The notes: generated by a model not told the origin, from the letters alone. DNA of 64,000 nucleotides from JBDHDH01 sp039591615 (GCA_039591615.1 JBDHDH010000005.1:1-64000); one strand, 5' to 3'. Positions 42,826 through 52,232 are shown, counted from the first letter of the stretch. Numbers and translations are program-made.

Positions 42826-43131
42826 CTAGCGTGCTTTCAAGGGAATCACGAAGCGCACGCACAGTGTTTCTGCGGTCTGTGGGGTGACTCTGCAGAAACA
42901 CTCCTCCCCGATGAGACGCTTGACTCCCAGCACCTCCGATTCGCCAACATTGGGGACGTCGCGGTAGACCACTTCGATGGTCTGGCCGGAGATGATGTGG
43001 TAGCTGACCGGTCGTCCCGCGAGGTGGTGGTGGGGATCGATGTCCCGAAGACAATCGGTCAACCGCTGGCGAATCTCGCTCAGCCGTGCCCGCAGGGCCG
43101 GATCGGTCACGGTACCGGGGATGTCGGCCAC
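42826..43131 (-). CDS. Small protein of unknown function downstream of queG
   Basis: 101 residues starting MADIPGTVTDPALRARL; its start overlaps the queG 3' end by 25 bp on the same strand. The N-terminal half is helical, with DIDPHHHLAGRPVSY; the C-terminal half has alternating strand-like segments and a CFC pair. No family was recognised. The operon position, coding-like base usage and position immediately after queG support a real gene. Confidence 0.6.
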   Translation of the reverse strand: MADIPGTVTDPALRARLSEIRQRLTDCLRDIDPHHHLAGRPVSYHIISGQTIEVVYRDVPNVGESEVLGVKRLIGEECFCRVTPQTAETLCVRFVIPLKAR

Positions 43132-44081
43132 GATGCCTCCAGCTCTGCGTTCCGCAAGGCGATCCGCGCGTTCCGCCGCATCCCGGCCACCCCCGGTCGC
43201 TCCAGAGGTGTCCTGCCGTAGCGCCGATCGAACTCCTCGTCGGTGATGTTGAGGAGTTCACGGAGGTCGAGGGTCGCCAGTGCCGGCTCTTGCGGCAAGG
43301 CGTTGTCCGCACCCTCCGCCGCGAACTTGTGATTCCAGGGGCAGACGTCCTGGCAGACGTCACAGCCGAAGATCCAGTCGCCCATATCCCCGTGCTGAGA
43401 GGAATCGATCTCCCCTCGATGCTCGATGGTGAGGTAGGAGATGCACAGACGACTGTCGAGTACCCGTTCGGCCGAGAAGGCATTGGTGGGGCAAGCCTCG
43501 AGGCAGCGCGTGCAGGATCCGCATCGATCGGCATCGAAGGGTCGATCCAGCCCGAGGTCGAGGTCGGTTAGCACCGTCGCGATGAAGGAATACGACCCAC
43601 GCCGAGGGTCGATGAGCATTGTATTCTTACCGATCCACCCGAGACCGGCTCGCTGCGCAAGCTCCCGCTCGGGAACCGGCCCATGGTCGACGTACCACTG
43701 GGCCAGCGTGTTCGGTCCGCCTAGCTCCTTGAGATACTCTGCTAGCGCGCAAAGGGGTGGCTGCAACGCTCGGTGGTAATCCTCACCCCACGCGTACATC
43801 GCCACTCGCCCCGCTCCGACGCGTTTCCCGGGAGGATCGTTATGGTAGTACTTCCTGGTGACGACGACGGCATGGGTGGCGCCGCGGAGAATGTGCTGGG
43901 GCTCGAACCGTCGCGGCGCTTGCCGGTGCATGTAGCGCATCGATCCCGCCATTCCCGCCGCCAGCCAGCGGCGCAGCGCGTCCGCGTGAGCCGGGGGCTG
44001 GAGGTCGGTAATACCCACCGAGTCGAAGCCGAGCGCTCGTGCACGACGTTTGGTCATCGCGGCTCGCCACTCCGGCGTCAT
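43107..44081 (-). CDS. queG: Epoxyqueuosine reductase QueG
   Basis: 324 residues. Two 4Fe-4S clusters are bound by CGSCTRCLEACPTNAF and GCDVCQDVCPWN; GLGWIGKNTMLIDPRRGSY is the family's cobalamin-side motif. It performs the last step of queuosine synthesis in tRNA anticodons, reducing epoxyqueuosine with cobalamin. The usual C-terminal HEAT-repeat extension is shortened. It is coupled to the upstream small gene by ATGA. No other que genes lie in the window. Confidence 0.95.
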   Translation of the reverse strand: MTPEWRAAMTKRRARALGFDSVGITDLQPPAHADALRRWLAAGMAGSMRYMHRQAPRRFEPQHILRGATHAVVVTRKYYHNDPPGKRVGAGRVAMYAWGEDYHRALQPPLCALAEYLKELGGPNTLAQWYVDHGPVPERELAQRAGLGWIGKNTMLIDPRRGSYSFIATVLTDLDLGLDRPFDADRCGSCTRCLEACPTNAFSAERVLDSRLCISYLTIEHRGEIDSSQHGDMGDWIFGCDVCQDVCPWNHKFAAEGADNALPQEPALATLDLRELLNITDEEFDRRYGRTPLERPGVAGMRRNARIALRNAELEASWPTSPVP

Positions 44082-44434
44082 AGGTGCATCACCTCACGAC
44101 GCCAACGCGCAAAGCGGACGACGTCGTCTGGGGACGGGACCGCGTTCTCATCGCCGTATGCCGTATACATCCGCCACCGAACGTACTCCAGCGGCGGAAT
44201 CGGCAAGAAGGGTGGTGTACGGTACCAGTGCTGCCCCCGGAACGCCCATACCGTCCGAAGCAACTCGAGGGCGAGGTGCGGGCGCAGGAGGGCTCGCCGT
44301 GCCAAGAGCCATGTCAAGCGGCCCCAGCGCCCTGGTTCCACGCTTCGACCCCGGCTCAGCCGAGAAGCAGGGATCGGGTCACGGTTGATTCTTCCAGTGG
44401 GGGTGGGGTCCGCCGGACGTCGCGTGCCTGTCAT
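44078..44434 (-). CDS. Conserved-looking small protein upstream of queG, unknown
   Basis: 118 residues; the stop overlaps the queG ATG (ATGA), so translation is coupled. A basic N-terminal ~30 residues may be over-called. The rest reads as an ordered unit: RRALLRPHLALELLRTVWAF, then HWYRTPPFLPIPPLEYVRWR and a C-terminal helix. The Trp/Arg/Tyr-rich core suggests a membrane-peripheral or RNA-associated protein, but no family was recognised. It is divergent from the LOG gene. Confidence 0.65.
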   Translation of the reverse strand: MTGTRRPADPTPTGRINRDPIPASRLSRGRSVEPGRWGRLTWLLARRALLRPHLALELLRTVWAFRGQHWYRTPPFLPIPPLEYVRWRMYTAYGDENAVPSPDDVVRFARWRREVMHL

Positions 44435-44550
44435 TGGCCAACACGATAACGGGGCTGCGGTCCCGATCCCTGTGCCTTATTCTTCCTTACCATACTCGTA
44501 TATTGGCGCGGATGAGCCCGGGAAGCGAGCGAAGGTACGATCGTCGACAA

Positions 44551-45345
44551 ATGAACCGACCAACCGGATCCCGCCGTCCCCCAGCCCCTTCGAGTGGGCA
44601 GCCAGTCCAGCCGAACGGACCTCATCGGACAGAAGATGAGCGGCTCTTCGAGCTTCCACCCGTGCTCGAGCGCCGGGAGTTCATCCATACGGATCCGTGG
44701 CGGGTACTTCGGATCATGGGTGAGTTTGTTGAAGGGTTCCACCTGCTTGCCGACGTCCAATCCGCTGTTTCGATCTTTGGATCAGCGCGCACCCCGCCAA
44801 GCGATCCGATGTATCCCCTCGCCGCCGATACGGCTCGCCGGTTGGGCGAACAGAACTTCGCCATCATCACGGGCGCCGGGCCAGGGATCATGGAAGCAGC
44901 GAACAAAGGGGCGCGAGAAGCGGGGGTGTTGTCCATTGGTCTCAATATCGAGATTCCGAATACGGACTCACCGTTCGCCCAGGGTCCGAATGCATACGTG
45001 GACCGGCTCGTCAACTTCCGGTTCTTTTTCGCGCGGAAGACCATGTTGGTGAAGTACTCGTCCGCGTTCCTCTTCTTCCCGGGCGGGTTCGGGACCCTGG
45101 ACGAGCTCTTTGAGGCACTGACCCTCGTCCAGACAGGTCGCATTCACAACATTCCCGTCGTCCTGGTGGGCCGAGACTATTGGCGAATGCTCACTGGCTG
45201 GCTAGCCGACGTGGTGGCCCGCGAAGCGAAGATCTCGTCCGCCGACCTCGAGCACCTCCATGTCTCCGACGATCCCGACGAGGTCGTTGACATCGTCGTG
45301 GAAGCCAGGCGCCGCCGCCTGGTTGAGCAAATGGAACGAGCCTGA
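44551..45345 (+). CDS. LOG-family nucleotide-binding protein (TIGR00730-like)
   Basis: 264 residues from ATG at 44551. An in-frame ATG at 44512 would leave almost no leader behind the TATATT box (44499-44504). Rossmann-type core with SIFGSART, ITGAGPGIMEAANKG and the catalytic PGGFGTLDELFE, which in LOG enzymes hydrolyses nucleoside 5'-monophosphates (cytokinin ribotides or purine/pyrimidine nucleotides) to base and ribose phosphate. The ~75 residues before the core include a disordered Pro-rich tail. Followed 18 bp later by a deoxyhypusine-synthase-like gene. Confidence 0.92.
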   Translation: MNRPTGSRRPPAPSSGQPVQPNGPHRTEDERLFELPPVLERREFIHTDPWRVLRIMGEFVEGFHLLADVQSAVSIFGSARTPPSDPMYPLAADTARRLGEQNFAIITGAGPGIMEAANKGAREAGVLSIGLNIEIPNTDSPFAQGPNAYVDRLVNFRFFFARKTMLVKYSSAFLFFPGGFGTLDELFEALTLVQTGRIHNIPVVLVGRDYWRMLTGWLADVVAREAKISSADLEHLHVSDDPDEVVDIVVEARRRRLVEQMERA

Positions 45346-45363
45346 TTCGAAAGGACGTACGTT

Positions 45364-46509
45364 ATGTCCGACACCAAGCGGCGGATTCTCCGCGGGAACC
45401 CCATCGATCCTCGGCCACTCACCGGGGCGGAGCGCGTCCTCGACCTCGTCGATGGCACCTTCATGGCGTACAACGCCGGACGCCTGCGAGAGGCCTGCCA
45501 TCTATTCGTCGAACGGATGCTGGCCGACGACGCGACAGTGGGTATGAGCCTGACCGGAGCGGCGACCCCCGCGGGCCTCGGGATGTCGACCATCATCCCC
45601 CTCATCGAAGCGGGGTTCGTGGACTGGATCGTCTCCACCGGTGCCAATCTCTATCATGACGCCCACTTCGGACTGGGTTATTCGATGCATCGCGGCACTC
45701 CCCTCGCAGATGACGTCGAGCTGCGAGACAAGGGCGTCGTCCGGATCTACGACGTCTTCTTCGATTACGGCGTCCTCCTCCGGACTGATGAGTTCATCCG
45801 CCTGGTCTCCCAGCGCGAGGAATTCCAGCGGACCATGAGCACGGCGGAGTACCACTACCTCCTCGGTGGGTATATCCGGAAGCGGGAAATAGCCCTCGGC
45901 TTGAAACACAAGTCGCTCCTCGGCGTCGCGCACGCGAACGGCGTCCCCATCTATACGTCGTCTCCGGGCGATTCTTCCATCGGGATGAACGTGGCTGAAT
46001 TGGCACTAGAGGACTACCGATTGTCCTTCGACGTGTCGGCGGACGTCAATGAGACCGCGGCGATCGTTCTCGATGCCAAGCATGACGGCGGTAAGAGTGG
46101 AGTGCTCATCGTGGGTGGGGGGAGCCCCAAGAACTTCGTGCTCCAGACGGAGCCCCAGATCCAAGAAGTGCTCGGAATCGAGGAGCGGGGGCACGATTAC
46201 TATCTTCAGCTCACCGATGCGAGAGTGGATACCGGCGGTCTTTCGGGTGCGACACCCGGTGAGGCCGTGAGCTGGGGGAAGGTCGATCCGGACCAGCTTC
46301 CCGACGCCGTCGTTTGTTACGTGGACACGACGATCGGTCTGCCGATCCTCGCCTCCTACGCGCTTGCGAGACGGAAACCGCGTGCCCAGAGGCGGCTGTA
46401 CGATCGCCGGCATGAGCTATTGGAGCAGCTCAAGGCCGCCTATCTTGCTGCGAGAGACTTCCGTGCCTCTCGGCTGGAAGCGGAGGCGCTGCCGGGGGTG
46501 GAGCCGTAG
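45364..46509 (+). CDS. Deoxyhypusine-synthase-like protein
   Basis: 381 residues. The NAD-dependent aminobutyltransferase fold is indicated by GMSLTGAATPAGLG, DWIVSTGANLYHD, VLIVGGGSPKNF and the active-site segment GATPGEAVSWGKV, whose lysine matches the covalent lysine of deoxyhypusine synthase. Bacteria generally lack eIF5A; bacterial homologues make homospermidine or modify other acceptors. The last ~40 residues are a charged helix. No polyamine genes are adjacent. Spacing of 18 bp to the LOG gene suggests one transcript. Confidence 0.9.
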   Translation: MSDTKRRILRGNPIDPRPLTGAERVLDLVDGTFMAYNAGRLREACHLFVERMLADDATVGMSLTGAATPAGLGMSTIIPLIEAGFVDWIVSTGANLYHDAHFGLGYSMHRGTPLADDVELRDKGVVRIYDVFFDYGVLLRTDEFIRLVSQREEFQRTMSTAEYHYLLGGYIRKREIALGLKHKSLLGVAHANGVPIYTSSPGDSSIGMNVAELALEDYRLSFDVSADVNETAAIVLDAKHDGGKSGVLIVGGGSPKNFVLQTEPQIQEVLGIEERGHDYYLQLTDARVDTGGLSGATPGEAVSWGKVDPDQLPDAVVCYVDTTIGLPILASYALARRKPRAQRRLYDRRHELLEQLKAAYLAARDFRASRLEAEALPGVEP

Positions 46510-46513
46510 CCAA

Positions 46514-48175
46514 TCAGTCCAGAGAGGCGCCCTCGCGAAACATGTTGGCCTGCTTCACCTCCTGAAGATAAGCAGCGAGTTCTGACGCAGTGCGGGCAGG
46601 GTCCCACACCATTTCGCGAGCGGCCATGTCGGCCACCATGGGCGCTTCCTGAATGGCGTGGTTCGGTACTTCGTAGAAGAGATGGGTGCGACGGATCAGC
46701 AGGTCGCTCAGCGTGACGGCCATTTCGCGACGCATCGCGTGATAGAGCTCGGCTCGCAATACAGGGTGCCCCGGGATCACGGGTTCGGCGAGGGGAGGCT
46801 CCGAGAGGGCCATGCGGGTGATGGCCGGTGTTTCGGTTCCATAGCACCGCACGAGATGCTCGGCCACCGGGGGAGAGAAACCCTCACGCTCCGCCTCTTC
46901 GATCAGAAGGCTGAGATCGCGTGCCTCACCCCCTGGAAGGAACTCCCGGTCCGTCGGCGCCCGCGGAGGACGGCTCCGACCGTCCAGCGCGTGCAGGCGG
47001 TCCGTAACCTCGTCAACCACCCCCGCGGCCACCCGCCGGTATGTCGTCAGATCGCCGCCAATAACGGAGATGAGCCCAGTCGGCCCCTCGAGAATGGCGT
47101 GCTCGCGCGGGACGCCGCCCGGGGCTACAGGTCGCCCCGGATCGACGAGCGGTCGCAGTCCCGCCCAGGCCACGCGCACGTCTTCGGGGGTAAGTCGGGC
47201 ATCCGGGAAGAACGCATTCACCGAGCGCAGAAGGTAAACGACGTCACCCGGTCCGGGCCTGACGTCGTCAGGGTGAGCGGGGCTGTCGGTGTCCGTCGTC
47301 CCGACATAGGAGAGGGCACCTTGGGGTACGATGAATATCACGCGCCCATCAATCGGAGACAGAATCGTGAGCGCCTCGCGATTCCCCAGGCGCTGACGCG
47401 GCACTAGGAGATGGACACCCTTGGTTTTACGAAGTGCCGGCCGCTCCCCGACTGTGGCTCGAACCTCGTCGGACCAGGGGCCCGTCGCGTTGACCACAGC
47501 GGCGGCCCGCACCTTGAAGGTCGACCCCGTTGTGAGGTCGATGACCCGGGCGCCCCGAACGCGCCCTTCGGTAATCTCGAATCGGTCCACGTGCGCGTAG
47601 TTCGCCACGAGGGCACCCCGCCGGTGGGCGTCCCGCACGTTGGCCAGGGTCAGGCGGGCGTCGTCGCACACGGCGTCCCAGTACCTGGCCCCACCCCTCA
47701 ACCCCCGGACCCGCAATCCCGGTTCGGCCCGCAGCAGCTCCCGCTTGCCCATCATTCGATGACGTCGCACGTTTCGGAAGAGCGTCAAGAGGTCATACAA
47801 CCACAGACCCGTTTCGAGCTTGAAGCGAGATATGCGTGTTCCGTCGTGTATGGGGACGAGGAACGAACACGCAGTGACGAGATGTGGAGCGATCTGGAGG
47901 AGGATGCGACGCTCCTGGCTTGAGGCGAAGACGAGACGCCACTGTCCGTGTTCCAGGTAGGGGAGCCCCCCGTGGATCAAGCGGGACGACCGGGAACTCG
48001 TGCCGCAGCCGAAGTCGCCTTTGTCCACCAAGGCGGCTTGGAGCCCCCGCATCGCCGCGTCGCGCGCGATGCCGGCTCCGTTGATCCCGGCGCCAACGAT
48101 CAGGAGGTCGACAGCGCCGTCGGCCATTCGTGCCAGATTCTCAGCCCTGGTATGATGAGAGAAAGGAGCGTCCAT
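46514..48175 (-). CDS. glpD: FAD-dependent glycerol-3-phosphate dehydrogenase
   Basis: 553 residues. FAD motif VGAGINGAGIARDAAMRG, SRSSRLIHGGLPYLEHG, VNATGPWSDE and the C-terminal DAO_C helical domain identify aerobic GlpD. It oxidises sn-glycerol 3-phosphate to dihydroxyacetone phosphate at the inner membrane, passing electrons to quinones. glpK and glpF are not nearby. It is convergent with the deoxyhypusine-synthase-like gene (4-bp gap) and divergent from the methyltransferase with only 3 bp between start codons, so promoters overlap coding sequence. Confidence 0.95.
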   Translation of the reverse strand: MDAPFSHHTRAENLARMADGAVDLLIVGAGINGAGIARDAAMRGLQAALVDKGDFGCGTSSRSSRLIHGGLPYLEHGQWRLVFASSQERRILLQIAPHLVTACSFLVPIHDGTRISRFKLETGLWLYDLLTLFRNVRRHRMMGKRELLRAEPGLRVRGLRGGARYWDAVCDDARLTLANVRDAHRRGALVANYAHVDRFEITEGRVRGARVIDLTTGSTFKVRAAAVVNATGPWSDEVRATVGERPALRKTKGVHLLVPRQRLGNREALTILSPIDGRVIFIVPQGALSYVGTTDTDSPAHPDDVRPGPGDVVYLLRSVNAFFPDARLTPEDVRVAWAGLRPLVDPGRPVAPGGVPREHAILEGPTGLISVIGGDLTTYRRVAAGVVDEVTDRLHALDGRSRPPRAPTDREFLPGGEARDLSLLIEEAEREGFSPPVAEHLVRCYGTETPAITRMALSEPPLAEPVIPGHPVLRAELYHAMRREMAVTLSDLLIRRTHLFYEVPNHAIQEAPMVADMAAREMVWDPARTASELAAYLQEVKQANMFREGASLD

Positions 48176-48178
48176 TAG

Positions 48179-48733
48179 GTGTTAGATCGCGTGTCCGAGG
48201 CTAAGACATGCGGAGCGCCGAGCCCATGGTTCATGTGGCACTCCCGGCTCATCCGCAAGAGCACCCGGGTGTTGGATATTGCGTGCGGACGTGGCCGTCA
48301 TGCGATTGCTGCCGCGCGACTCGGCGCACACGTCATTGCCATCGACTCCGACGAGTACAAACTGAAAGCTGCCGCTGACAGCGCCCGGCAGGATGGTCTG
48401 TCAGTCGAGTGGGTGAAGGCCGATCTCGAACGGGGTCCCTTGCCACCGGGCCCGTTCGATCTGGTGATGGTCTTCAATTATCTGGACCGTGACCGCATGG
48501 CACAATTCCTCGCGACTGTGGCGCCGGGCGGGTATTTCATGTTGGAGACGTTTCTGGAGCAGCAACGAGAGTTTGGCTGGGGACCTACGTCGGCTGATCA
48601 CCTCCTGAAGCCCGCCGAGTTGCTGTCCCTCGTCAATCCCTTCGAAATCGTCCTTGCCCGCGATGTGATCGAGACCATCGACGGCCGCCAGATGGCGCTC
48701 GCGAGCATACTGGCATGGTGTCCGCACGAATGA
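48179..48733 (+). CDS. SAM-dependent methyltransferase (class I)
   Basis: 184 residues, GTG start with AAGGAG about 10 nt upstream inside the divergent glpD start region. Motif I VLDIACGRGRHAIAAA, the acidic ribose-binding IDSDEYKL and DLVMVFNYLDRD place it in the small Methyltransf-11/25-like group related to tellurite-resistance TehB-type enzymes. Substrate is unknown. It may head the rightward fad-PRODH-rsgA run, 54 bp before fadI. Confidence 0.85.
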   Translation: MLDRVSEAKTCGAPSPWFMWHSRLIRKSTRVLDIACGRGRHAIAAARLGAHVIAIDSDEYKLKAAADSARQDGLSVEWVKADLERGPLPPGPFDLVMVFNYLDRDRMAQFLATVAPGGYFMLETFLEQQREFGWGPTSADHLLKPAELLSLVNPFEIVLARDVIETIDGRQMALASILAWCPHE

Positions 48734-48787
48734 AAGGATCGCCTGACGGCGCTGGCTGCGCCACCTTGGCCAAACTAGGTTTGTAGC

Positions 48788-50083
48788 ATGTCAGAACCTG
48801 AGAATGGACGTCGCGTCGCCGTGGTGGGGGGATGCCGTACCCCGTTTTGCAGGGCCGGGACCGCTCTCAAGGATTTCACGGCGGTCGATCTCGCGAAGCA
48901 TGCAACGGTCGAACTCGTACATCGGCTCAACCTCGGGGGAAATGAGGTTGACGCAATGTTCTTCGGCCAGGTCTTGCCGAGTCCGCTGGCTCCCAACCTC
49001 GCGCGCGAGGTGAGTCTCCTGCCACAGTTTCCCAAACACATTCCCGCAGCTTCCGTGAACCGCGCCTGCTCGTCTGCCAACGAAGCCATCGCCCAAGGCT
49101 ACCATCAAGTCGAGCATGGACATGCGGATGTGGTCATTGCCGGTGGGGCAGAGAGCCTCTCGCAGGTGCCGATACTCCACTCCCGCCGGTTCTCCGATCT
49201 GCTCATCGGTCTCAATAAGGCGAAGAGTGCAAGAGCGAAGTTGAGCCTGTTGTCGAAGTTCCGGCCCAAGGACTTGATCCCCGTGAGTCCCGCCATCGCC
49301 GAGCCGTCCACCGGTGAGACCATGGGACAGTCTGCCGAGAAGATGGCGAAAATCAACCGCATCACCCGCGACGCCCAGGATCAGTTTGCCCTGAGGAGTC
49401 ATCGGTTAGCACACGCCGGCACGGAGGATGGGCGGCTCGCGCGGGAGATCGCCCCCATCTTCCCGTCGGCGGGTGACGAGCCGGTCACGACCGACAATGG
49501 GATTCGCGCAGACACCACCTTGGAGAAGATGGCAACGCTGCCGCCGGTGTTCGACAAACGGTATGGTACGGTGACCGCCGCGAACTCGTCCCCGCTCACC
49601 GACGGCGCAGCAGCGGTGTTGCTGATGAGCGATGAAGCGGCCCGTAGCCTCGGGCACGAGCCATTGGCGTACATTCGGTCCTATGCCGTTGCGGCGCTGG
49701 ATCCCGGGGACCAGTTGCTCATGGGGCCGGCATACGCCGTCCCCAAGGCGCTCGAGCGCGCCGGGATCACCTGGTCAGAATTGGGACTCGTTGAAATGCA
49801 CGAAGCGTTCGCGGCACAGGCGCTTTCGAACATTCAGGCCTTCGAATCTCGCAAGTGGGCCGAAGAGAACCTCGGCCGATCCGAGGCCATCGGCCAACTC
49901 GATTGGGACACGCTGAACGTCATGGGTGGATCCATAGCCATCGGACACCCCTTCGGCGCCACAGGGGCGCGTATCACCCTCACGCTCGCCAACGAGATGG
50001 CGCGACGGGATTTCCAGTACGGCCTGATCTCTGTGTGTGCCCAGGGAGGAATGGGCTTCGCCATGGTCCTCGAGCGGCGCTAG
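48788..50083 (+). CDS. fadI: 3-ketoacyl-CoA thiolase (FadI-like)
   Basis: 431 residues. The nucleophile Cys is in NRACSSANEA, the second active site in EMHEAFAAQ, SIAIGHPFGATGAR and the last Cys in CAQGGMGFA. Length and sequence fit the FadI branch, which cleaves 3-ketoacyl-CoA to acetyl-CoA in beta-oxidation. It lies 2 bp before fadJ, the standard FadIJ complex arrangement. Confidence 0.94.
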   Translation: MSEPENGRRVAVVGGCRTPFCRAGTALKDFTAVDLAKHATVELVHRLNLGGNEVDAMFFGQVLPSPLAPNLAREVSLLPQFPKHIPAASVNRACSSANEAIAQGYHQVEHGHADVVIAGGAESLSQVPILHSRRFSDLLIGLNKAKSARAKLSLLSKFRPKDLIPVSPAIAEPSTGETMGQSAEKMAKINRITRDAQDQFALRSHRLAHAGTEDGRLAREIAPIFPSAGDEPVTTDNGIRADTTLEKMATLPPVFDKRYGTVTAANSSPLTDGAAAVLLMSDEAARSLGHEPLAYIRSYAVAALDPGDQLLMGPAYAVPKALERAGITWSELGLVEMHEAFAAQALSNIQAFESRKWAEENLGRSEAIGQLDWDTLNVMGGSIAIGHPFGATGARITLTLANEMARRDFQYGLISVCAQGGMGFAMVLERR

Positions 50084-50085
50084 CC

Positions 50086-52215
50086 ATGACCGCCGTTGCG
50101 AAGTACGTCGAAGAGGGCATCGCCTGGCTCGAGATTGATCTCCCAGGCGAGCCAGTGAACAAGATCACCCGGGGCGTCCGGGACGAGCTCGCTCCTCTGC
50201 TGGACGGACTGCGATCCGATGACACGATTCGGGCCGCCGTGCTCATTAGCGCTAAGTCGGGGAGCTTCATCGCGGGGGCTGACATCGACGAGTTCGTCGC
50301 CTTGAAATCGCGGGACGAGGCTCTGAGCCTCGTGACCCTCGGACAAGCACTGCTCACAAAGCTCACCAGTCTCGGCAAACCAGTGGTCGCGGCCGTCGAC
50401 GGCGCGTGTTTAGGTGGTGGTCTCGAGACTGCCCTGGCATGTACCTACCGCATCGCCACCGACGACCCCAAGACCAGGATCGGGCTCCCGGAGGTTCAGT
50501 TGGGCATCCTGCCCGCAGCGGGGGGATGTCAGCGGCTGCCTCGGCTGATCGGTCTGCGTCGCGCCCTCGATCTCATCTTGACGGGAAAGCAGCTCCCCGG
50601 TAAGCGAGCTCATCGGGCGGGCATGGTGGACGAATTGGTGCATCCGGCGATCCTCCGCCCCGCAGCGCGGAAGGCTGCGCTGCGCCTCGCCGAGGGATGG
50701 CGACCCCGGCGGGGTCGTGGGGGGATCACGGAGCTGGCTCTCGAGAAGAATCCGGTCGGTCGCAAGGTGGTATTCAAGACTGCACGCAAGCAGGTGCTCA
50801 AGCGAACCGGTGGACACTATCCGGCACCGCTCGCCGCGCTTAGGGCCGTCGAACACGGGCTGACCCACGGCATCTCAGCCGGTCTCGATATGGAAGCGGC
50901 CGAATTCGCCGAGTTGGCTGTTGGCGACGTGTCGCGAAAGTTGGTACAGATCTTCTTCGCGACGACGGCACTGAAGAAAGATCCCGGCGTCGAAGGGGAA
51001 GCCCCACACCCCAAGGTGGTCGACAACCTGGCGATTATTGGAGCGGGGTTCATGGGTGCCGGGATCGGCGGAGTAGCGGTCTCGCAGGCCGGCGTCGACG
51101 TCCGATTCCGTGATACCGATCTCCGAGCAGTCGGCCGTGGCGTGAGAGCGGCTCGCAGAATCCTCGAGAACCGCCTCAAGCGCCGCCGAATCACGAAGCC
51201 TGAGTACCGTCGGCTCGTGCGCCTCCTGTCGGGAGGTACCGATTGGGCGGGATTCCGTCGCGCTGATCTGCTAATCGAGGCGGTGTTCGAAGACCTCGAA
51301 ATCAAGCGTCAGGTCTTGCGTGAAGCGGAGCGCTGGGCGCGCGAAGACAGCGTGCTAGCGTCGAACACCAGCACTATCCCCATCGCCCGGATTGCAGAGG
51401 CCCTCAGCCGTCCCGAACGCGTGATCGGCATGCACTTCTTTTCGCCGGTGGAGAAGATGCCGCTGCTCGAGGTCATCGTGACGGACCAGACGACGCCGTT
51501 GGTGACTGTCACGGCTGTCGCGTTCGGCCGGGCCATGGGAAAGACGGTGATCGTCGTGCGGGATTGCCCCGGATTCTGGGTCAATCGGATCCTCGCGCCG
51601 TATATGAACGAAGCGGGACGACTGCTCGAGGAGGGTGTGACCATTGAGACCATCGATGGCGCCATGACGAAATTCGGCTTTCCGGTGGGTCCGATCACCC
51701 TGCTCGATGAGGTGGGACTCGACGTTGCCCAAAAGGCCTCCGGCGTGCTGCATGAAGCGTTCGGTCCCAGGCTGCGGCCGATGGAGGGACTCCACCGCAT
51801 GACGGACGACGGCCGGCTCGGACGCAAGAATGGACGGGGCTTCTACCGCTATGAACAAGGAAAGAAGCGGGGCGTAGATGAAGCCGTTTACGAAATCATC
51901 GGTGCCGCGCCGGACCCGGAGGTCCCAAGCCAAGATATTGTGAAACGGCTGATCTACGCGATGCTCAACGAGGCCGCTCGCGCGTTAGCGGAGGGAGTCG
52001 TTCGATCTCCCAGGGACGGGGATATCGGTGCGATCTTCGGCATCGGGTTCCCGCCATTCCGCGGCGGGCCACTTCGGTATCTCGACGATATTGGTGCTGC
52101 GAAGACGGTGGAGACCCTCGACCAGTTGGCGACACGCTACGGCGATCGGTTCGCGGCTGCCCCCGTACTCCGACAACTCGCGGAACGGGGTGGTCAGTTC
52201 CATCCCGAGACCTGA
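50086..52215 (+). CDS. fadJ: Fatty acid oxidation multifunctional protein (FadJ-like)
   Basis: 709 residues from ATG at 50086. The N-terminal enoyl-CoA hydratase/isomerase domain (1-~190) has SFIAGADIDEF and GACLGGGLETAL with GLPEVQLGILPAAGG. The 3-hydroxyacyl-CoA dehydrogenase part (~310-700) has GAGFMGAGIGGV, SNTSTIPI, GMHFFSPVEKMPLLEV and a C-terminal FGIGFPPFRGGP. It performs the hydration and oxidation steps before FadI. No acyl-CoA dehydrogenase or synthetase is adjacent. Confidence 0.95.
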   Translation: MTAVAKYVEEGIAWLEIDLPGEPVNKITRGVRDELAPLLDGLRSDDTIRAAVLISAKSGSFIAGADIDEFVALKSRDEALSLVTLGQALLTKLTSLGKPVVAAVDGACLGGGLETALACTYRIATDDPKTRIGLPEVQLGILPAAGGCQRLPRLIGLRRALDLILTGKQLPGKRAHRAGMVDELVHPAILRPAARKAALRLAEGWRPRRGRGGITELALEKNPVGRKVVFKTARKQVLKRTGGHYPAPLAALRAVEHGLTHGISAGLDMEAAEFAELAVGDVSRKLVQIFFATTALKKDPGVEGEAPHPKVVDNLAIIGAGFMGAGIGGVAVSQAGVDVRFRDTDLRAVGRGVRAARRILENRLKRRRITKPEYRRLVRLLSGGTDWAGFRRADLLIEAVFEDLEIKRQVLREAERWAREDSVLASNTSTIPIARIAEALSRPERVIGMHFFSPVEKMPLLEVIVTDQTTPLVTVTAVAFGRAMGKTVIVVRDCPGFWVNRILAPYMNEAGRLLEEGVTIETIDGAMTKFGFPVGPITLLDEVGLDVAQKASGVLHEAFGPRLRPMEGLHRMTDDGRLGRKNGRGFYRYEQGKKRGVDEAVYEIIGAAPDPEVPSQDIVKRLIYAMLNEAARALAEGVVRSPRDGDIGAIFGIGFPPFRGGPLRYLDDIGAAKTVETLDQLATRYGDRFAAAPVLRQLAERGGQFHPET

Positions 52216-52232
52216 ACGAGTTCCAGCCTGAC

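Noticed and set aside
48748..48762. Hairpin GGCGC-TGGCT-GCGCC as a terminator before fadI
   Set aside because: Stem is only 5 bp and no T-run follows, so it is likely chance in GC-rich DNA.
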